Shown here in pieces: positions 48,570-59,600 of a stretch of 64,000 nucleotides of DNA (within the stretch, counting starts at the first letter, position 1; every line of letters begins with the position of its first letter). This DNA is from Ostrinia nubilalis (lineage: Eukaryota; Arthropoda; Insecta; Lepidoptera; Crambidae): the NCBI RefSeq assembly GCF_963855985.1, contig NC_087093.1:1991501-2055500 (forward strand), read 5' to 3'. The notes beneath the pieces were generated by a model. The model was not told the origin of the DNA, did no database searches, and saw only the letters and a program-made list of their open reading frames with translations. Position numbers and translations under genes: made by a program.

Positions 48570-49632
48570 TGTCTTTTTTATCGCCCTTTTTGAATAATGG
48601 TTTCACGGTGGAAATTTTTAGCTTTTCGGGAAATTGTCCTGTGTGTAATGACAAATCAACTAAAAAAACCAACACAGGACAAAGTTCATCTTTACACATT
48701 TTTAGAACTTTTGTGCATAGACCATCATACCCTTCGGACTGAGTGTTTTTTAACGTCATTATAACTTTTTTAATGTAGTCATCATCTACAGGTGTCAAAA
48801 AAATACTATTTTGTAGGTTGCTATTTAGTGTGTTTTCTATATTTGCATTTGCTTTATTGGTTTCATTAATAAAATAATTGTTAAATGTTGAGGCAATACT
48901 CATAGGGTCAGTAATTTCCTCCCCATTTATTATTATGTTATTTATATAGTTTTTATTACACATCCCCCTTGTTTCATTTTTTATAATCGTCCATGTTGCT
49001 TTGCATATGTTTTTACTTGAAGATACATATTTTTGATTGGTTAGTCTTTTAGAATAGTTAATACATTTCTTAAACAACTTGTTATAGTGAATGTATTTGG
49101 ATCGATTTACATTATTTTTATTTGAATAGTATTTGAAACGGAGTGATCTTTTTGTAATACTACTTTTTTTGAGACCCTTTGACATCCATTTAGGTTTAGT
49201 TGATGTACTATTTTTCGATCTTATTACCGGAAAACAAAGATTATAAATAAGAAGTAATATATCATAAAATTCATCAAAAGCAGTATTTAATTCAATTTGG
49301 TTATATACATTAGAAAAAGAAAGACTACCTAAATATTCTTTGAATTTATAAATATTTTCTAATGAATAACACTTTTTAAAAGTAAATATAGAGCTGGGTA
49401 TTTCATGTTTTTGTTTTAGGGTTAATTTTAATACTTGTGCAGTATCATGATCTGATAACCACAAAGTCAGAACATAGGCAATTGCACCCTCTGTGTTACT
49501 CAGTATTAAGTCGAGACATGCATTTCCTCTTGTGGGTTCATTAATATGCAGTAAAAAGTTATATTTTTTTAAGAGATCATTTAGCCGTGTTGTATTTTGA
49601 TTTTTTTCTAGCATGTTTTGCATACTGAACAC
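48570..49632 (-). pseudogene. LINE ORF2: end of endonuclease, linker and start of RT
   Basis: Minus-strand frame of about 355 codons. First comes the endonuclease C-terminus, with INEPTRGNACLDLILSN and WLSDHDTAQVLKL (the SDH motif of APE-type LINE endonucleases). A Lys/Asn-rich linker follows (KPKWMSKGLKKSSITKRSLR; KATWTIIKNETRG). Then the RT entry blocks SEGYDGLCTKVLKMCKDELC and PLFKKGDKKDI, broken by the pogo-like element. The catalytic front of the endonuclease is missing because the frame is joined near 49615-49640 to ORF1 start sequence, so the annotated methionine is not a natural start. Confidence 0.9.
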
Positions 49633-49697
49633 ACTAAAAGCTGTTTATTTACAATAGCTTTGTTGCATTTCATACACTTTGAACCGCTTGGTGCCAT
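49608..49697 (-). pseudogene. LINE ORF1 N-terminus with Cys-rich finger, truncated
   Basis: From an ATG in good context (gaagATGGC, minus strand) 29 codons read MAPSGSKCMKCNKAIVNKQ then LLVCSVCKTC and a stop. The C-x2-C and C-x2-C pairs spaced by about 13 residues are the opening of a PHD-like zinc finger, as found at the start of ORF1 in CR1-like LINEs. The frame then runs out into endonuclease sequence, showing that most of ORF1 and the front of ORF2 were lost in one internal deletion. Confidence 0.7.
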
Positions 49698-50240
49698 CTT
49701 CCGGCCGAGCCTGGTACCTACTATTTGTATCACAATCGAAATCAATGAAACGTCGATATGGTAGATGAAATTGATCCGATGTCAATAGATGGCGTTGACG
49801 TAACACTTCACGCGAATATGGTCTCATTAACTAGTGCAGTAGTGTTCATATTCCCAATGGCACTGTCAAAGATTTAAATAAAAATAACGAAAAATTTAAA
49901 GTCACCAATGTTTATCTTGGAAATTTGTCCATAGTATAGCACTCAGTTCACTATTGTTTTTCATACAGTTTATCTGAACGTTTTGAAAACCCACGGTTAT
50001 GTTTGTTTTGTGTTGATTAACAAATAACAGTCACTTTTCACTGAAGATTTCACAGAATAGTTTTTGTCCATTTTCTCACACATCATTGTTTGTTTTTGAA
50101 GGATAACACTCTCACACGGTATTTAGACAGTTCTTCACATGTTTTTAATAAATTCACTCAAATACGTCGAAAATTTACATTTTTAAAATACAATTTTATA
50201 CGGAGCCAATGTTTACATGGCACGTAGCGCCATCTATCTA
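49698..50240 (-). other. Probable LINE 5' UTR
   Basis: Lies directly upstream of the ORF1 start on the minus strand and contains no coding frame of note. The proposed outer end, beginning ATAGATGGCG on the minus strand near 50237, repeats a word also found within this UTR at 49785-49794 and at 62362 and 62450. The 5' boundary is inferred from where the sequence character changes, not from a target duplication. Confidence 0.45.
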
Positions 50241-50859
50241 ATAGATAATAGATCGGTGATAAGAAATGAGTCACATTGTTTGCTTCTTATTTACAAGTAT
50301 TTAAGTTTTATCTGACCATCACTTACCATCAGGTGAGATACAGGCCAAGAGCTTCCTCGTTGTGGATAAAAAAATATCTGAATGTGTCGTCTTTATAACG
50401 ATGATGCCTATGTTTCGGCTGTTGCATCATATTCGTGTTCCCACAAGAGTTTCTCGATGTGTTTAAAAAATGCCAATTTTTTTCTGAAAGACTTAACACG
50501 CGCTAAACATATTTTAAAACATTATTAAAAATAAAAGATCCATAGGCTTGTGGACTACTTGTCATTTGGCTGAAACGAACAAACCACAAAAATACTACTG
50601 ACCAAAGAAGGAATGTGTATAACATTATTATAACCACTCAAATATAATTCCCCATAGAATGAAATGTCTACCCTATACCGCTTTCATTTCCATGGACAAT
50701 GAACATTATACCCATCGATCGCCACGAGTTTAGGTAACCGCATCGGCGAGCATTGTTTAAAAGTCGCATCCCTAATGGATTAGTGGTGGACACGCAAAGG
50801 ATATAGCGCGCTGGATGTGGTTATAATTGGAGGCCATAATGGCCCGATTTTAATAGGTA

Positions 50860-50905
50860 GGTAGAAACAATGAGGTAGGATATATCCTACCTCATTGTTT
50901 CTACC
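50860..50905. repeat. Perfect 46-bp palindrome
   Basis: GGTAGAAACAATGAGGTAGG followed by ATA is followed immediately by its exact reverse complement with no spacer. It lies in unassigned sequence just left of a family P repeat fragment. Confidence 0.9.
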
Positions 50906-50944
50906 GCATGTTATAACATAAAATAGAAAAAGAAATAGAAGCGG

Positions 50945-51065
50945 CAATAACCCAATGGCATAGCGGCCGAAACGTGAAGCCATGAGTACCTATGTAACTC
51001 ATATAAAAATGTCGCGTGTTTCTCTATTTTAGTTGAAATATAAAGCGAAAGATTAAAATCTTACA
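50945..51065. repeat. Palindromic repeat family P, right-end fragment
   Basis: Contains agcggccgaaacgtgaagcc, atgagtacctatgtaactca, atgtcgcgtgtttct and ctattttagttgaaatataa, aligning with the right half of 7596-7764 and 38696-38959 with several substitutions. More diverged than the other three copies. Confidence 0.7.
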
Positions 51066-51170
51066 ATGTAGTCAGTGTTGGAATAGCAGAATCCAGATCC
51101 GAGGAACGCAGGTTCGAACCCTGGCGCAGCTGGACTATAAGGTGAACCCACTTATAACAGTTAGGCCCAG

Positions 51171-51353
51171 AACAGACGGTGAAACGCAACTGCAACGAAA
51201 CTGCAACTTTCTGATGATTCTGATGAATTAAACTGAAACTGAAAGTTTCAAACTGGTCGCGTCATGTGTGGTCTCTCAACGGACGCTATGGTAGAAACTT
51301 AGATGCAACTCAAAAGTAACTAGAAGTTGCACTTTCGTTGCAATTGCGTTTCA
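51171..51353. mobile_element. MITE with TGAAACGCAACTGCAAC arms, right end lost
   Basis: The left arm (51180-51209) and right arm (51324-51353) complement each other over about 30 bp with few mismatches: TGAAACGCAACTGCAACGAA pairs with TTCGTTGCAATTGCGTTTCA. The left end continues outward as GGCCCAGAACAGACGG, but the complementary right terminus is missing, so the element is truncated. No coding capacity. Confidence 0.7.
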
Positions 51354-51908
51354 TGATAAAATAATAAAAAAATGATAATTATGTCTTTACCCCAATCTTC
51401 TCAATTCAACTCTACATTTGAGAAATAAATAGGTAATAAACGACACGAGTAAGTTTGATGCACGATTCTTGCGCGTTGGTTAAAGTTCTAATGTTTATTC
51501 CTTAATAACAATTTGTTAAATATTATAACTATTCGATTTAATATGAATAATAACATACACTACAATCTTTACACGTTCATCAGGAGGTTGCCCTTATTTA
51601 CCGAGATATTATAAGAGCGAGTTTTACATTACAACTGTAACGCTCGATGTGCGTCAGTGTAACATTCGCCTCATAAAAGTGTTGTCAATAGATACGCCGT
51701 GTACGGCAACCATGTATTTGCATTTTTAATGAAAATAGCTGTTTGAAGCATCCTGACTTAGTTTATTTACAGACAGACGTTGTAACTCTGTTTACTGTGA
51801 ATTTTCTTTTTTTTTACTTCAGCTTAAACTATTCGTTTTTAAAAGTTGTGTAATGTGTATGTATAATAGTTTTAGGAATGTCAATCTTATATTTCTTTTG
51901 TAGGTATC
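51354..51908. other. Unassigned AT-rich DNA
   Basis: No gene or repeat boundary is recognised. Confidence 0.4.
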
Positions 51909-52204
51909 ACTACAGAATAATAATAAGTACTACGTACAGAAGATTTTCTTCGCGAAGGTATTTAAAAAAAATGTATGCTCAATATCATGAACAATATGGT
52001 GTAATTTAGCTTGTCTCAAGAGTTGAGCACCATTTTGTTGACAAACGTCAGTGATCGGTACTGCGCCGAAGCCATAGGGCTGACTTCGGTAAAATGATGT
52101 GTGACGTGAGGTGGCAAACAGTGGAAAATGACAGAGGGAATACATGAAGGAGGGAGGAAATACATGAATAAGCATTAATTATATTTTGTGTTTCTATTAT
52201 TATC
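51909..52204. mobile_element. Dispersed repeat B, split copy, left part
   Basis: Aligns with 41874-42200: cagaataataataagtacta, caaacgtcagtgatcggtac, agggctgacttcggtaaaat. It stops at the TIR element starting at 52207 and resumes at 54496. A short local duplication (gaaatacatgaaggaggga followed by a second gaaatacatgaa) near 52137-52170 is absent from the other copy. Confidence 0.82.
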
Positions 52205-52206
52205 CA

Positions 52207-54495
52207 CCCAAGTAACACGCAATCTGTATATTCACTGAAGTTAAGATTGATTTACGTTTTAAAGTCAGACTATCACTTTAAATCAGTTTTGACTTAGTTT
52301 AAATGCTTTTGAGTAGAATGCGGTAAAATTTACAATGCATGAAGCTATTATATGGTCTAAAAAAATTAAGTTAATTGGCTTATAATCATACTAAAACATT
52401 AATTACTTTTAATATACAGCACCTTTAACAGCATTTACACTAACACAAAGGTTAAAACCGTATATTAGTAAATAAGAAAACCTAATGCATTAAATAAACG
52501 TTGTCGAAATATTCTATAGTGCATTCAGATATATTAACACATTTTACAGATTGAACGCATTTTTATGATCTTTTCTTATGCTTATTTACTGCTCAGCATT
52601 AGCCAAACATTTACTAAAGTTTTAGCTCTGTTATCTTCTTATTTTATTGTTACTTTAAAGCTTTTAGCACTATTTAGATAAATAAAAAAAATATTTTATT
52701 ACTTTAGGTCATAATTTGGCCATAAAACCACGAGCCGTATGATTATATTCATTTAAGCGTTAGTAGGTCCTGTATATTCATTAGAAAATTTATGTCGAAC
52801 GTGTCACGTTATTGACATGAATAAACAGTGGAAAAAGACTTAAGGCCGGGTTGCACCAACTTACTTTAACAAACGTCAAAAATCTGTCAAACCCCATACA
52901 AAAAACATCGGTTATCGTCATAGTTACGGTCAAAGTTAGGTGGTGCAACTCAGCCTAAGAGAACAGGTGGAGTAAAGAGAAAGATAAAGACGGAATATTC
53001 AAACTTTATATTTGGTTTAAGAAATGCAAAACGTGTTCCAAAAAATGATACACCTCATACACAAAATACAGTACAATCGGTTGTTGTGTGAGTCAAGAAG
53101 TTCCGTAGAACATTCCTTCATCCCTTTCGGTCGTTTGCACTATTTTAAAAGGCATCTGAAAAAAACAAATAAGCTTATTTATGACTTAATAGAGAAGTAG
53201 TTACCTGAAAACTAAATAATTACCCGTATAACGCATACCCTTAAAAAAACGACTACAGCAACACTACTAACTAGTTACAAAAAGTCCCTTTAAATTATTA
53301 CTATTACAATGAGCGAAAAATAAGATAGGTAGCTATATCGTGTTTCATTACAAATTACATTTGTAGTGATAATGATTTTATACTTAACACTTGTCAAACT
53401 AGGTACCTACCTAATTGGAGACAGATAAAATTGAAAGACGTGGAGTAGGGGATCATGACGTGATTAAAGGATTCTAAATTATTGTTTCGGTACCCTGATT
53501 AACACTAAAGCAATCCATTTTTATGACGTTTAAACCTAATGAACATTATAACATACCTAAAAAGTGTTACAGTAATGCTAAAGATATCACTTAGATATTT
53601 TATATGTAGGTTGAATGACTTAACCATTTTCTTTTTACTATAATAAGACTGACAACATTAAAAGACACTAGTTGAAAGTTTAAAACATTAATATTATCTG
53701 ACGCCATTTGCTTTCTGTTTTCTCTAACATAGAAAATAAAATTATAATACACATATGCATGAAATACTACTTATTATCCTTTTCTTACAAGCGGAGTATC
53801 GATAGAAGCAATTTTATAAGTTAAAATTAATCAAATCGTTAAAAAAATCACAAAAAGTGTCATATGTCGATTCTAAATTTGTCCCTATTTTATTAAAAAA
53901 AGGATTTCTGTGAGGGCGCGTGAATTATAAACCACAAACATATATATATTTTCACATAAGACTAATACTCCCAGCTCATTTTCATTCTTGAAACAAAAAA
54001 AAAATGATACTTACCTTATGATACATTATTTTAAATAAAGACATTAAAACATCTCCTCACAACACCATTGCACTGCAATACTCTAAACGAAAAATAATCA
54101 AATCGGACAATAAAATGCGATAAGTTTTTTCGAATACTTTCAAACAAACAAAATAAAACGTTCAGCCTTAGAATAAAACGTAACTTTGGCATTGTAATTC
54201 TGAAAGCTGTTTCAAAGCTGTACTAACATCTAATAAAATGCTTTTTACATTAGAATATGCTGTCTAACAACTTTACTAATGTCTGTCTTCAATAACATTA
54301 TAAGCGCTGGTTAGCAGCACTAATAATATTTAATAATGCTCAAAGCCGTATTATTTGGGGCCCAAATTGCGCTTACAAGACACTTATAGACTTTTATACG
54401 GCTGATATAGTGCTACATATGCTGCTCATATACTGCTCTGCACGTAGGTTCATGCTGTTGTACGCTTCTTATAATTGTGTTTTGTGTTACTTGGG
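52207..54495. mobile_element. 2289-bp element with CCCAAGTAACAC terminal inverted repeats
   Basis: CCCAAGTAACAC at 52207-52218 and GTGTTACTTGGG at 54484-54495 are exact 12-bp inverted termini, with CA on both outer sides. The element interrupts dispersed repeat B; the intact copy reads ttattattattta-ggcagtta, where this one reads ttattattatcca | insert | caggcagtta. The interior is AT-rich, has no ORF above 60 codons of its own except near the right end, and carries a family H MITE (52854-52955). It is a large non-autonomous element of unassigned superfamily; a 2-bp duplication is compatible with the flanks. Confidence 0.75.
52854..52955. mobile_element. MITE family H, copy 6 (102 bp)
   Basis: Starts GGCCGGGTTGCACCAACTTA and ends GTTAGGTGGTGCAACTCAGCC, flanked by TAA at 52851-52853 and 52956-52958. 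It is nested inside the 52207-54495 element, so it is the youngest of three layers here. Confidence 0.88.
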
Positions 54496-54712
54496 CAGGC
54501 AGTTAAAAATACTGCACAGTATTAAATACAACACCGTTTTTACATATAGTTTATTGTTTTTACAATGCAAATGGGTGAAGAATACACCACCAAGAAAACC
54601 ACGCTCGTGATTGTCCTGTCGATTTGGTACCACAGAAGGGGTAGTCGCGTGTGTTTTGTTTTCGATGCAAACTCGCGGAGATGAACAGGCCTGGTATCAC
54701 TTATATTCGTAA
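54496..54712. mobile_element. Dispersed repeat B, split copy, right part
   Basis: Resumes with ggcagttaaaaatactgcac, then gcgtgtgttttgttttcgatg and aaactcgcggagatgaacagg, matching 42210-42405 in order. The central part is more diverged than the ends. Confidence 0.8.
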
Positions 54713-56374
54713 AGAGTTTACCTAAAAACATGAATGATAGTTTTACGACCATTTAGAAATCACTTTAACTAAATTCTATATAATTCAGCTTCTAAAGAAG
54801 AGAAGCTAAAAGTTTTTTAAAAGGTAAGGAAAAAATTACCTAAGTGCTGTCAATTCTAGCGTAATACAGCCACGGCGTTGGGCCACGCAATAATTATTAT
54901 GGCCGGCCCGGCCGTATGACTACATCATTAGTGGAAAGCACTCGCTTATTGTCATCGTGGCCCCACCGATCGGTGCGGTTTGATGGCTTTTCATTTTTCC
55001 GCGTTAATGATCACTTAAACAAAAACCCTTTCGAACAAGGTGAATCGATGGCTCCAACTATTATTGAAGGAACTTGAACGGGATTTGTATGTCATTACGG
55101 AGGCTTTGGCGTGAGTACACGAGACGGGATCTGTCGATTCCTTTTGGAATAACGTCGCTTATGTTGATGCAGACTGTGTTGATTTTATTGTTGTGATGCG
55201 ACGTGATTGAACACGTCTGCGTTTTTATGGTTAAGGCCTTTTTAACGGACGATTTTGGCACTATACTTTGTAGTTGTTATTGGATACGTGTATGAATAAC
55301 AGGGATGGAGGCATACCTACAGTTATTTTTAAAACTAGGGCCGGTCATGTTATATGGTTTAATTCTCTGACGGCGAGCATGGTAGTTTGTGTATCGATCT
55401 ATAAAGATTACAGCGACTACTCTAGTTGGCCATTAAAAAGTAATGCAAATTGAAAGAATCTGTTTCAATTTCACCCAAAAGGTTGAGTCTCCAATTTGAT
55501 AAGTACAAAAAAAAATCCGCCAACATTCTTTTCATTTCAACTTTTCTCCCATTAAATCCTCCAGCGGAATAAACAAATAAATATTCCCTTTAATTGCCTT
55601 CAAGTTGATGAAAACGAATTCAGTTTGACGAGACATTTAGCGTTACTTTTAGTTACGTTTTTAATTAAGCCAGCATCCATGACGGCTGTCACAATCCTCA
55701 ATTACTTTTAATTTCATTCGAGCCCTCTTTACTTAGCGAGTATTTTGTTCGAGTTTACCTGTTGACGGGACGAAACGTTGGCAAGGCACCGTTATAGCAA
55801 AGATTTTATTTAAAAGTACCTACCTACATTTTGTTCAGTTTATTATTCAAGGAATTTTATAAATATTTTTCGATTACGTCGCTGATAGACAGCTAATCTT
55901 TCAGTCCTCCACAAAGAACGTGATTTGAAAAGAACGAGCAAATCAACTTAAGTTTTTTTCTGTTTACTGAATTCACCAAAAACCAAATGTAACGGACTTC
56001 ACGTCCAATAACAAACTCTCCGAGCTCAACTTCAAAAAATCGAACAAAAGAAATTACAGGTCCGTCAAAACATAAACAAGGATGAGAATTAAAAATGTTC
56101 CAGACTTGTCCCGATTACTTGCAAGGAAACTCCTGGCCGAGTTCTCGAGTTCTAATATTGTTATCGTTGGTCTTAATTGGCGAAAGTTTCTCGCAAAAAC
56201 TGGGAAAATGACAACTGGGGGAGGGCGAGGGGACTGATGGACGGAAGGGCCGGTATTACGTGAGGGGAAGGAGAGTTGAATAGGCTAAATCGCTATTTAG
56301 TAGTATAATGCACACATTTTGAAAAATAAAGGCACCTGAAATTATATTCGCCAGTACCTACCTACATTAGTTTC
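54713..56374. other. Unassigned DNA
   Basis: No coding sequence recognised. A stretch at about 54860-55015 has a mixed GC-rich and TAAT-rich character (ataattattatggccggccc, acatcattagtgg, cgcgttaatgatcactt) unlike the surrounding repeat-derived DNA. It could be a conserved regulatory segment, but this is only an impression. Confidence 0.35.
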
Positions 56375-56487
56375 TTGCGCTGCTTCTTCTCAGCACTGGC
56401 CCATTTATTGACCCGAAGCAGTGGTAGGGTAATACTGGGACTGGGTCGTGTCATAACATACAAGTTAATATATCGTCGTGCTTTGGA
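56375..56487 (+). repeat. LINE 3' UTR family T, plus-strand fragment
   Basis: gctgcttcttctcagcactg, gcccatttattgacccgaag and cagtggtagggtaatactgg match the complement of 13597-13745 and 17690-17835 in order. The distal tail was displaced or lost at the family P insertion that follows. Confidence 0.6.
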
Positions 56488-56503
56488 TAATAATATTATT
56501 CGT

Positions 56504-56607
56504 CTGCTTGTGACCACGGCTGCAGCATCGCAGCCGAAACGTCAAGCCGTGAGTACATAATGTAACTCATTAATAAACGTCGCGTTAAGACCCGTGTCTT
56601 GCTATTT
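56504..56607. mobile_element. Palindromic repeat family P, copy 4, with 16-bp direct repeats
   Basis: A 104-bp piece starting ctgcttgtgaccacggctgc and ending gacccgtgtcttgctatttt. It is bounded by identical 16-bp direct repeats TAATAATATTATTCGT at 56488-56503 and 56608-56623. The sequence is nearly identical to the right half of copy 2. The long duplication is more like a retroposon target site than a cut-and-paste footprint. Confidence 0.78.
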
Positions 56608-56623
56608 TAATAATATTATTCGT

Positions 56624-59600
56624 GCATTACACGTATTTAATTTCTTATTGTTTGGTAAACTCAATGCATCTTTTTTCGTAAATTGGGAATGAGTGAATGA
56701 TTGAATGATTACAGATCAGGGTAAGGAACGCTATCACTTAAATATCCCAAGAGATATCCCATCTATTTTGTTTTTATTTTTCATTCTGTACTCTGTATTA
56801 TTGTATTGATTAAAAGACACACCTTCTTGACTATTATTTTCTTTTTATCTAGAAGGTATAAATTATCAGCCATGATGCAATTACCATCTGTTTTCGTAAT
56901 TCGGGATTGAGTGAATGAGTGAACGATACAGCCGAGACAGGGGGTGTAATTACTCAAAAATCTCATGAGAAATGTATCGTTATTCTTCGCTCTTTCATTT
57001 CCAGTCGGCTAAAAGGTTTGCGTATTACTATCGTGGATGTTTTTGTTCGAAATATTCTATTTAAGTACTGTGGCTCAGTTGTATGTAATTTTTTTTTAGA
57101 AACGATATTTTTTACTTGGTATTGATACTATTTTTCTAGAGGGATTACAACGAATTACTCTTAACTCTTTTGTAAGATTTAAAAGTATTTCCTTTTTCCA
57201 AAGTTATCTACCTAGGTTAGTTAGTTACCTAGGTATTTCTAATTTTATCTATCATAATACCTAAATGAAGGTTTCTTTAACCATCCCACTAAGCCACATA
57301 TTTTGTTTTATATTACTTAAATACACCCTATAATGTATAATGTTATAGCATACAAATAAAACTAAAAGTCGCATTACATTCTGCGCTCGCAAACGCTCTA
57401 CGTACGTTCTCCGTATAAAATGTTCAGAGCGTACGTCAATATAATTTACAGCGTGTCCAAAAGGACAATTGTCAGGTAAAAATAGGAGCAATATGAGAAT
57501 TTGAGGCCGCATCGTAGCGGGAAGTTAACGAGCGAGTCTCTCCACTGTCTCTCCCAACAAACGCGGATCGGAAGAGAGCAATAAAACTGGCAGGTGATAC
57601 TTGTGTGCTTGAAAAAAGAATATGCTGCTACGTGATTCTCTATGCCATGCTTTTTGAGAAGATAAAGAGAGACAACGACTTCGTAAGCCTTTAAAAATTA
57701 AATAGAAAAAGCTCAAAACAAAAAAAAAACAACTTGAAAATAGGAAAAGCTCAAACACAAAGTTTAAAATTTTCATTTTTCATGTAGAAAAATTTGATCT
57801 TGAAATGACTGGGTTCAATAAAAAATTGATTTTACGCTACTCTATCAGTGAAATCAAAATGTATCTAATGTTAGTATCTTATTGGACCTTTTAGGGAATA
57901 TTATTTACTTACCTAATATGGTTGATACTAAATGAGATTTAGACTTTAAAGTAATGTTAGCTAATGTGAAGAAAACTATTCCTATTCGTCTTAAAAAGAA
58001 AGTAAATCTACCTATAAGGTAAACACAGAAATTGAGCTCTGTAAAAGCAGCGAGTAAACTGGCATTATAGGTCACATCCTTAGCAACCCCCGTGCCCTCG
58101 GGCGGAACCCGAAACAACGCAACAAAACGCCGCAGAAAAATGAGCGCCAGGACACGACACTACACGTGCTCTCATTAGTCCCTAATTACCAACCTCACCG
58201 GGGCAAATTCAAATTTCGAACGCCCCGCTCACAAATTGCGATTTTTCACCAATAAAAAACGGCAATACCGTTTCGAATTTTAAACGGTTATTGTTTCCTT
58301 TTTATGTTAATGACTCGTATTGAAATTTCTGAACGGATGTTTCGGATATTGCCATAGGTCGTTTAGCCCGTAACGGTTGGACAAGATTGAGTTGCCTTTT
58401 TATTGCTGTTATTCCGATTGTTTTTGTTGTCCGCCCTAATTGTTTTTCTTTTTTCTTGTTCGCGTCAAATTAGGCCTCTCACGTAAAAGCAGTAATATCA
58501 ATTTTCTCGGCAGCGCGGAAGCTCTTTTAATAAAAACATAATAATCCCTCTCTTTCGTGAAACACTTCATTAAGACACTCAAAGAGGCTCGGGAGCGATT
58601 ATCAAGTCTGATAGCGTTCAGCATGGCAACACCATATTATATTAAATTTTTTTAAGCAGACTCTGACCACAGGGTGGCCTACTCTCCGTAATTATCACCA
58701 CCCTGTCATCACACTGGTTGGGATCGCGTATTTTTAATTTCCCTGTCAGCCTACCGAAAATTCCGGGCGTAAGAATTAAAGTCGTTGCGATAAAGGCCGC
58801 CAGTTACTTCTTATTAGAGATGACAGTAATAACCTGGCGATTATAATGTAAGGGTTCTACACAAATTGGACGGAGTACTCTGGTACAAAGGCAGCGGAAG
58901 CGATGGGAGACGTAAGGAAGACGGTTGGCGTCCGTTAGAGTTAGCGCGGTCATACAGATGTGGAGCTTATACAGGATGTGATACAAGGCGTGATACAGGG
59001 CGTTGGTGGACTAAATCAAACGCATGAGATGTGATGAGATTCTTTGACTAAAACATGTTAAGTATATCACGGTAACTAGTTCTGAAATCGGAATAGCCAC
59101 CATGATCTATGATAACATGATAAAATCGTATCCCGAGTAATAGGCATTGGATGCAATCATAGTCTTCAGTGGGATGCAAACCCACAACTGCAAGTAGCAG
59201 GCCAATTAAGAACTATTAATTATATTTTCCTCTAAATCTGGGGTACGCACAATAAGAATTTGTCTTCGCATAAGTTGTAAGCCAATACAAAACGAGCTCA
59301 AACCAGACTGCATATGCATGAACGAGACCAAACCGCGTATAGATGAGCTCTACCGTGAGCTCGCGCGCATTCGCGAGCTAAATCGGTACGCATGCTCGCT
59401 TGCCCCGCCAAGCGTGTCACAAACCGGACCATATTTTTAAATTCAGTTTTGTTTATGCAAAACGTCACGAGTGTCTTGTTTCTCTATTTGCCGTCTACGA
59501 ATTTACATGTCCGTCTAGTTGTTTGAGAGACGCGTTCGTGAATCAGAGCCGCCATTAAAAAGACACGAGTGTTGGGGGATTGTGCTGACATGTTTGTGGC

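Larger units (their letters stand above)
43483..50240 (-). mobile_element. CR1/Jockey-type LINE with two nested insertions
   Basis: A minus-strand non-LTR retrotransposon, about 3.4 kb of its own sequence after removing 44452-46450 and 47196-48567. In transcript order it has a long 5' UTR (about 50240-49698), the start of ORF1 with a Cys-rich finger (49697-49608), an internal deletion, the end of the endonuclease and the RT domain in three pieces, a 3' UTR with an AATAAA signal, and a tail of TTGAATT-type units (43483-43510). A PHD-like finger in ORF1 favours the CR1 side of the Jockey superfamily. Apart from the ORF1/endonuclease deletion and the two insertions, the RT frame is open, so decay has been mild. 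The 5' boundary and target duplication are not certain. Confidence 0.85.

Noticed and set aside
51061..51135. tRNA gene suggested by ggttcgaaccct
   Set aside because: A B-box-like word is present, but the T-stem has a mismatch and no D-arm, anticodon arm or 7-bp acceptor stem could be built. At most a tRNA-derived SINE scrap.
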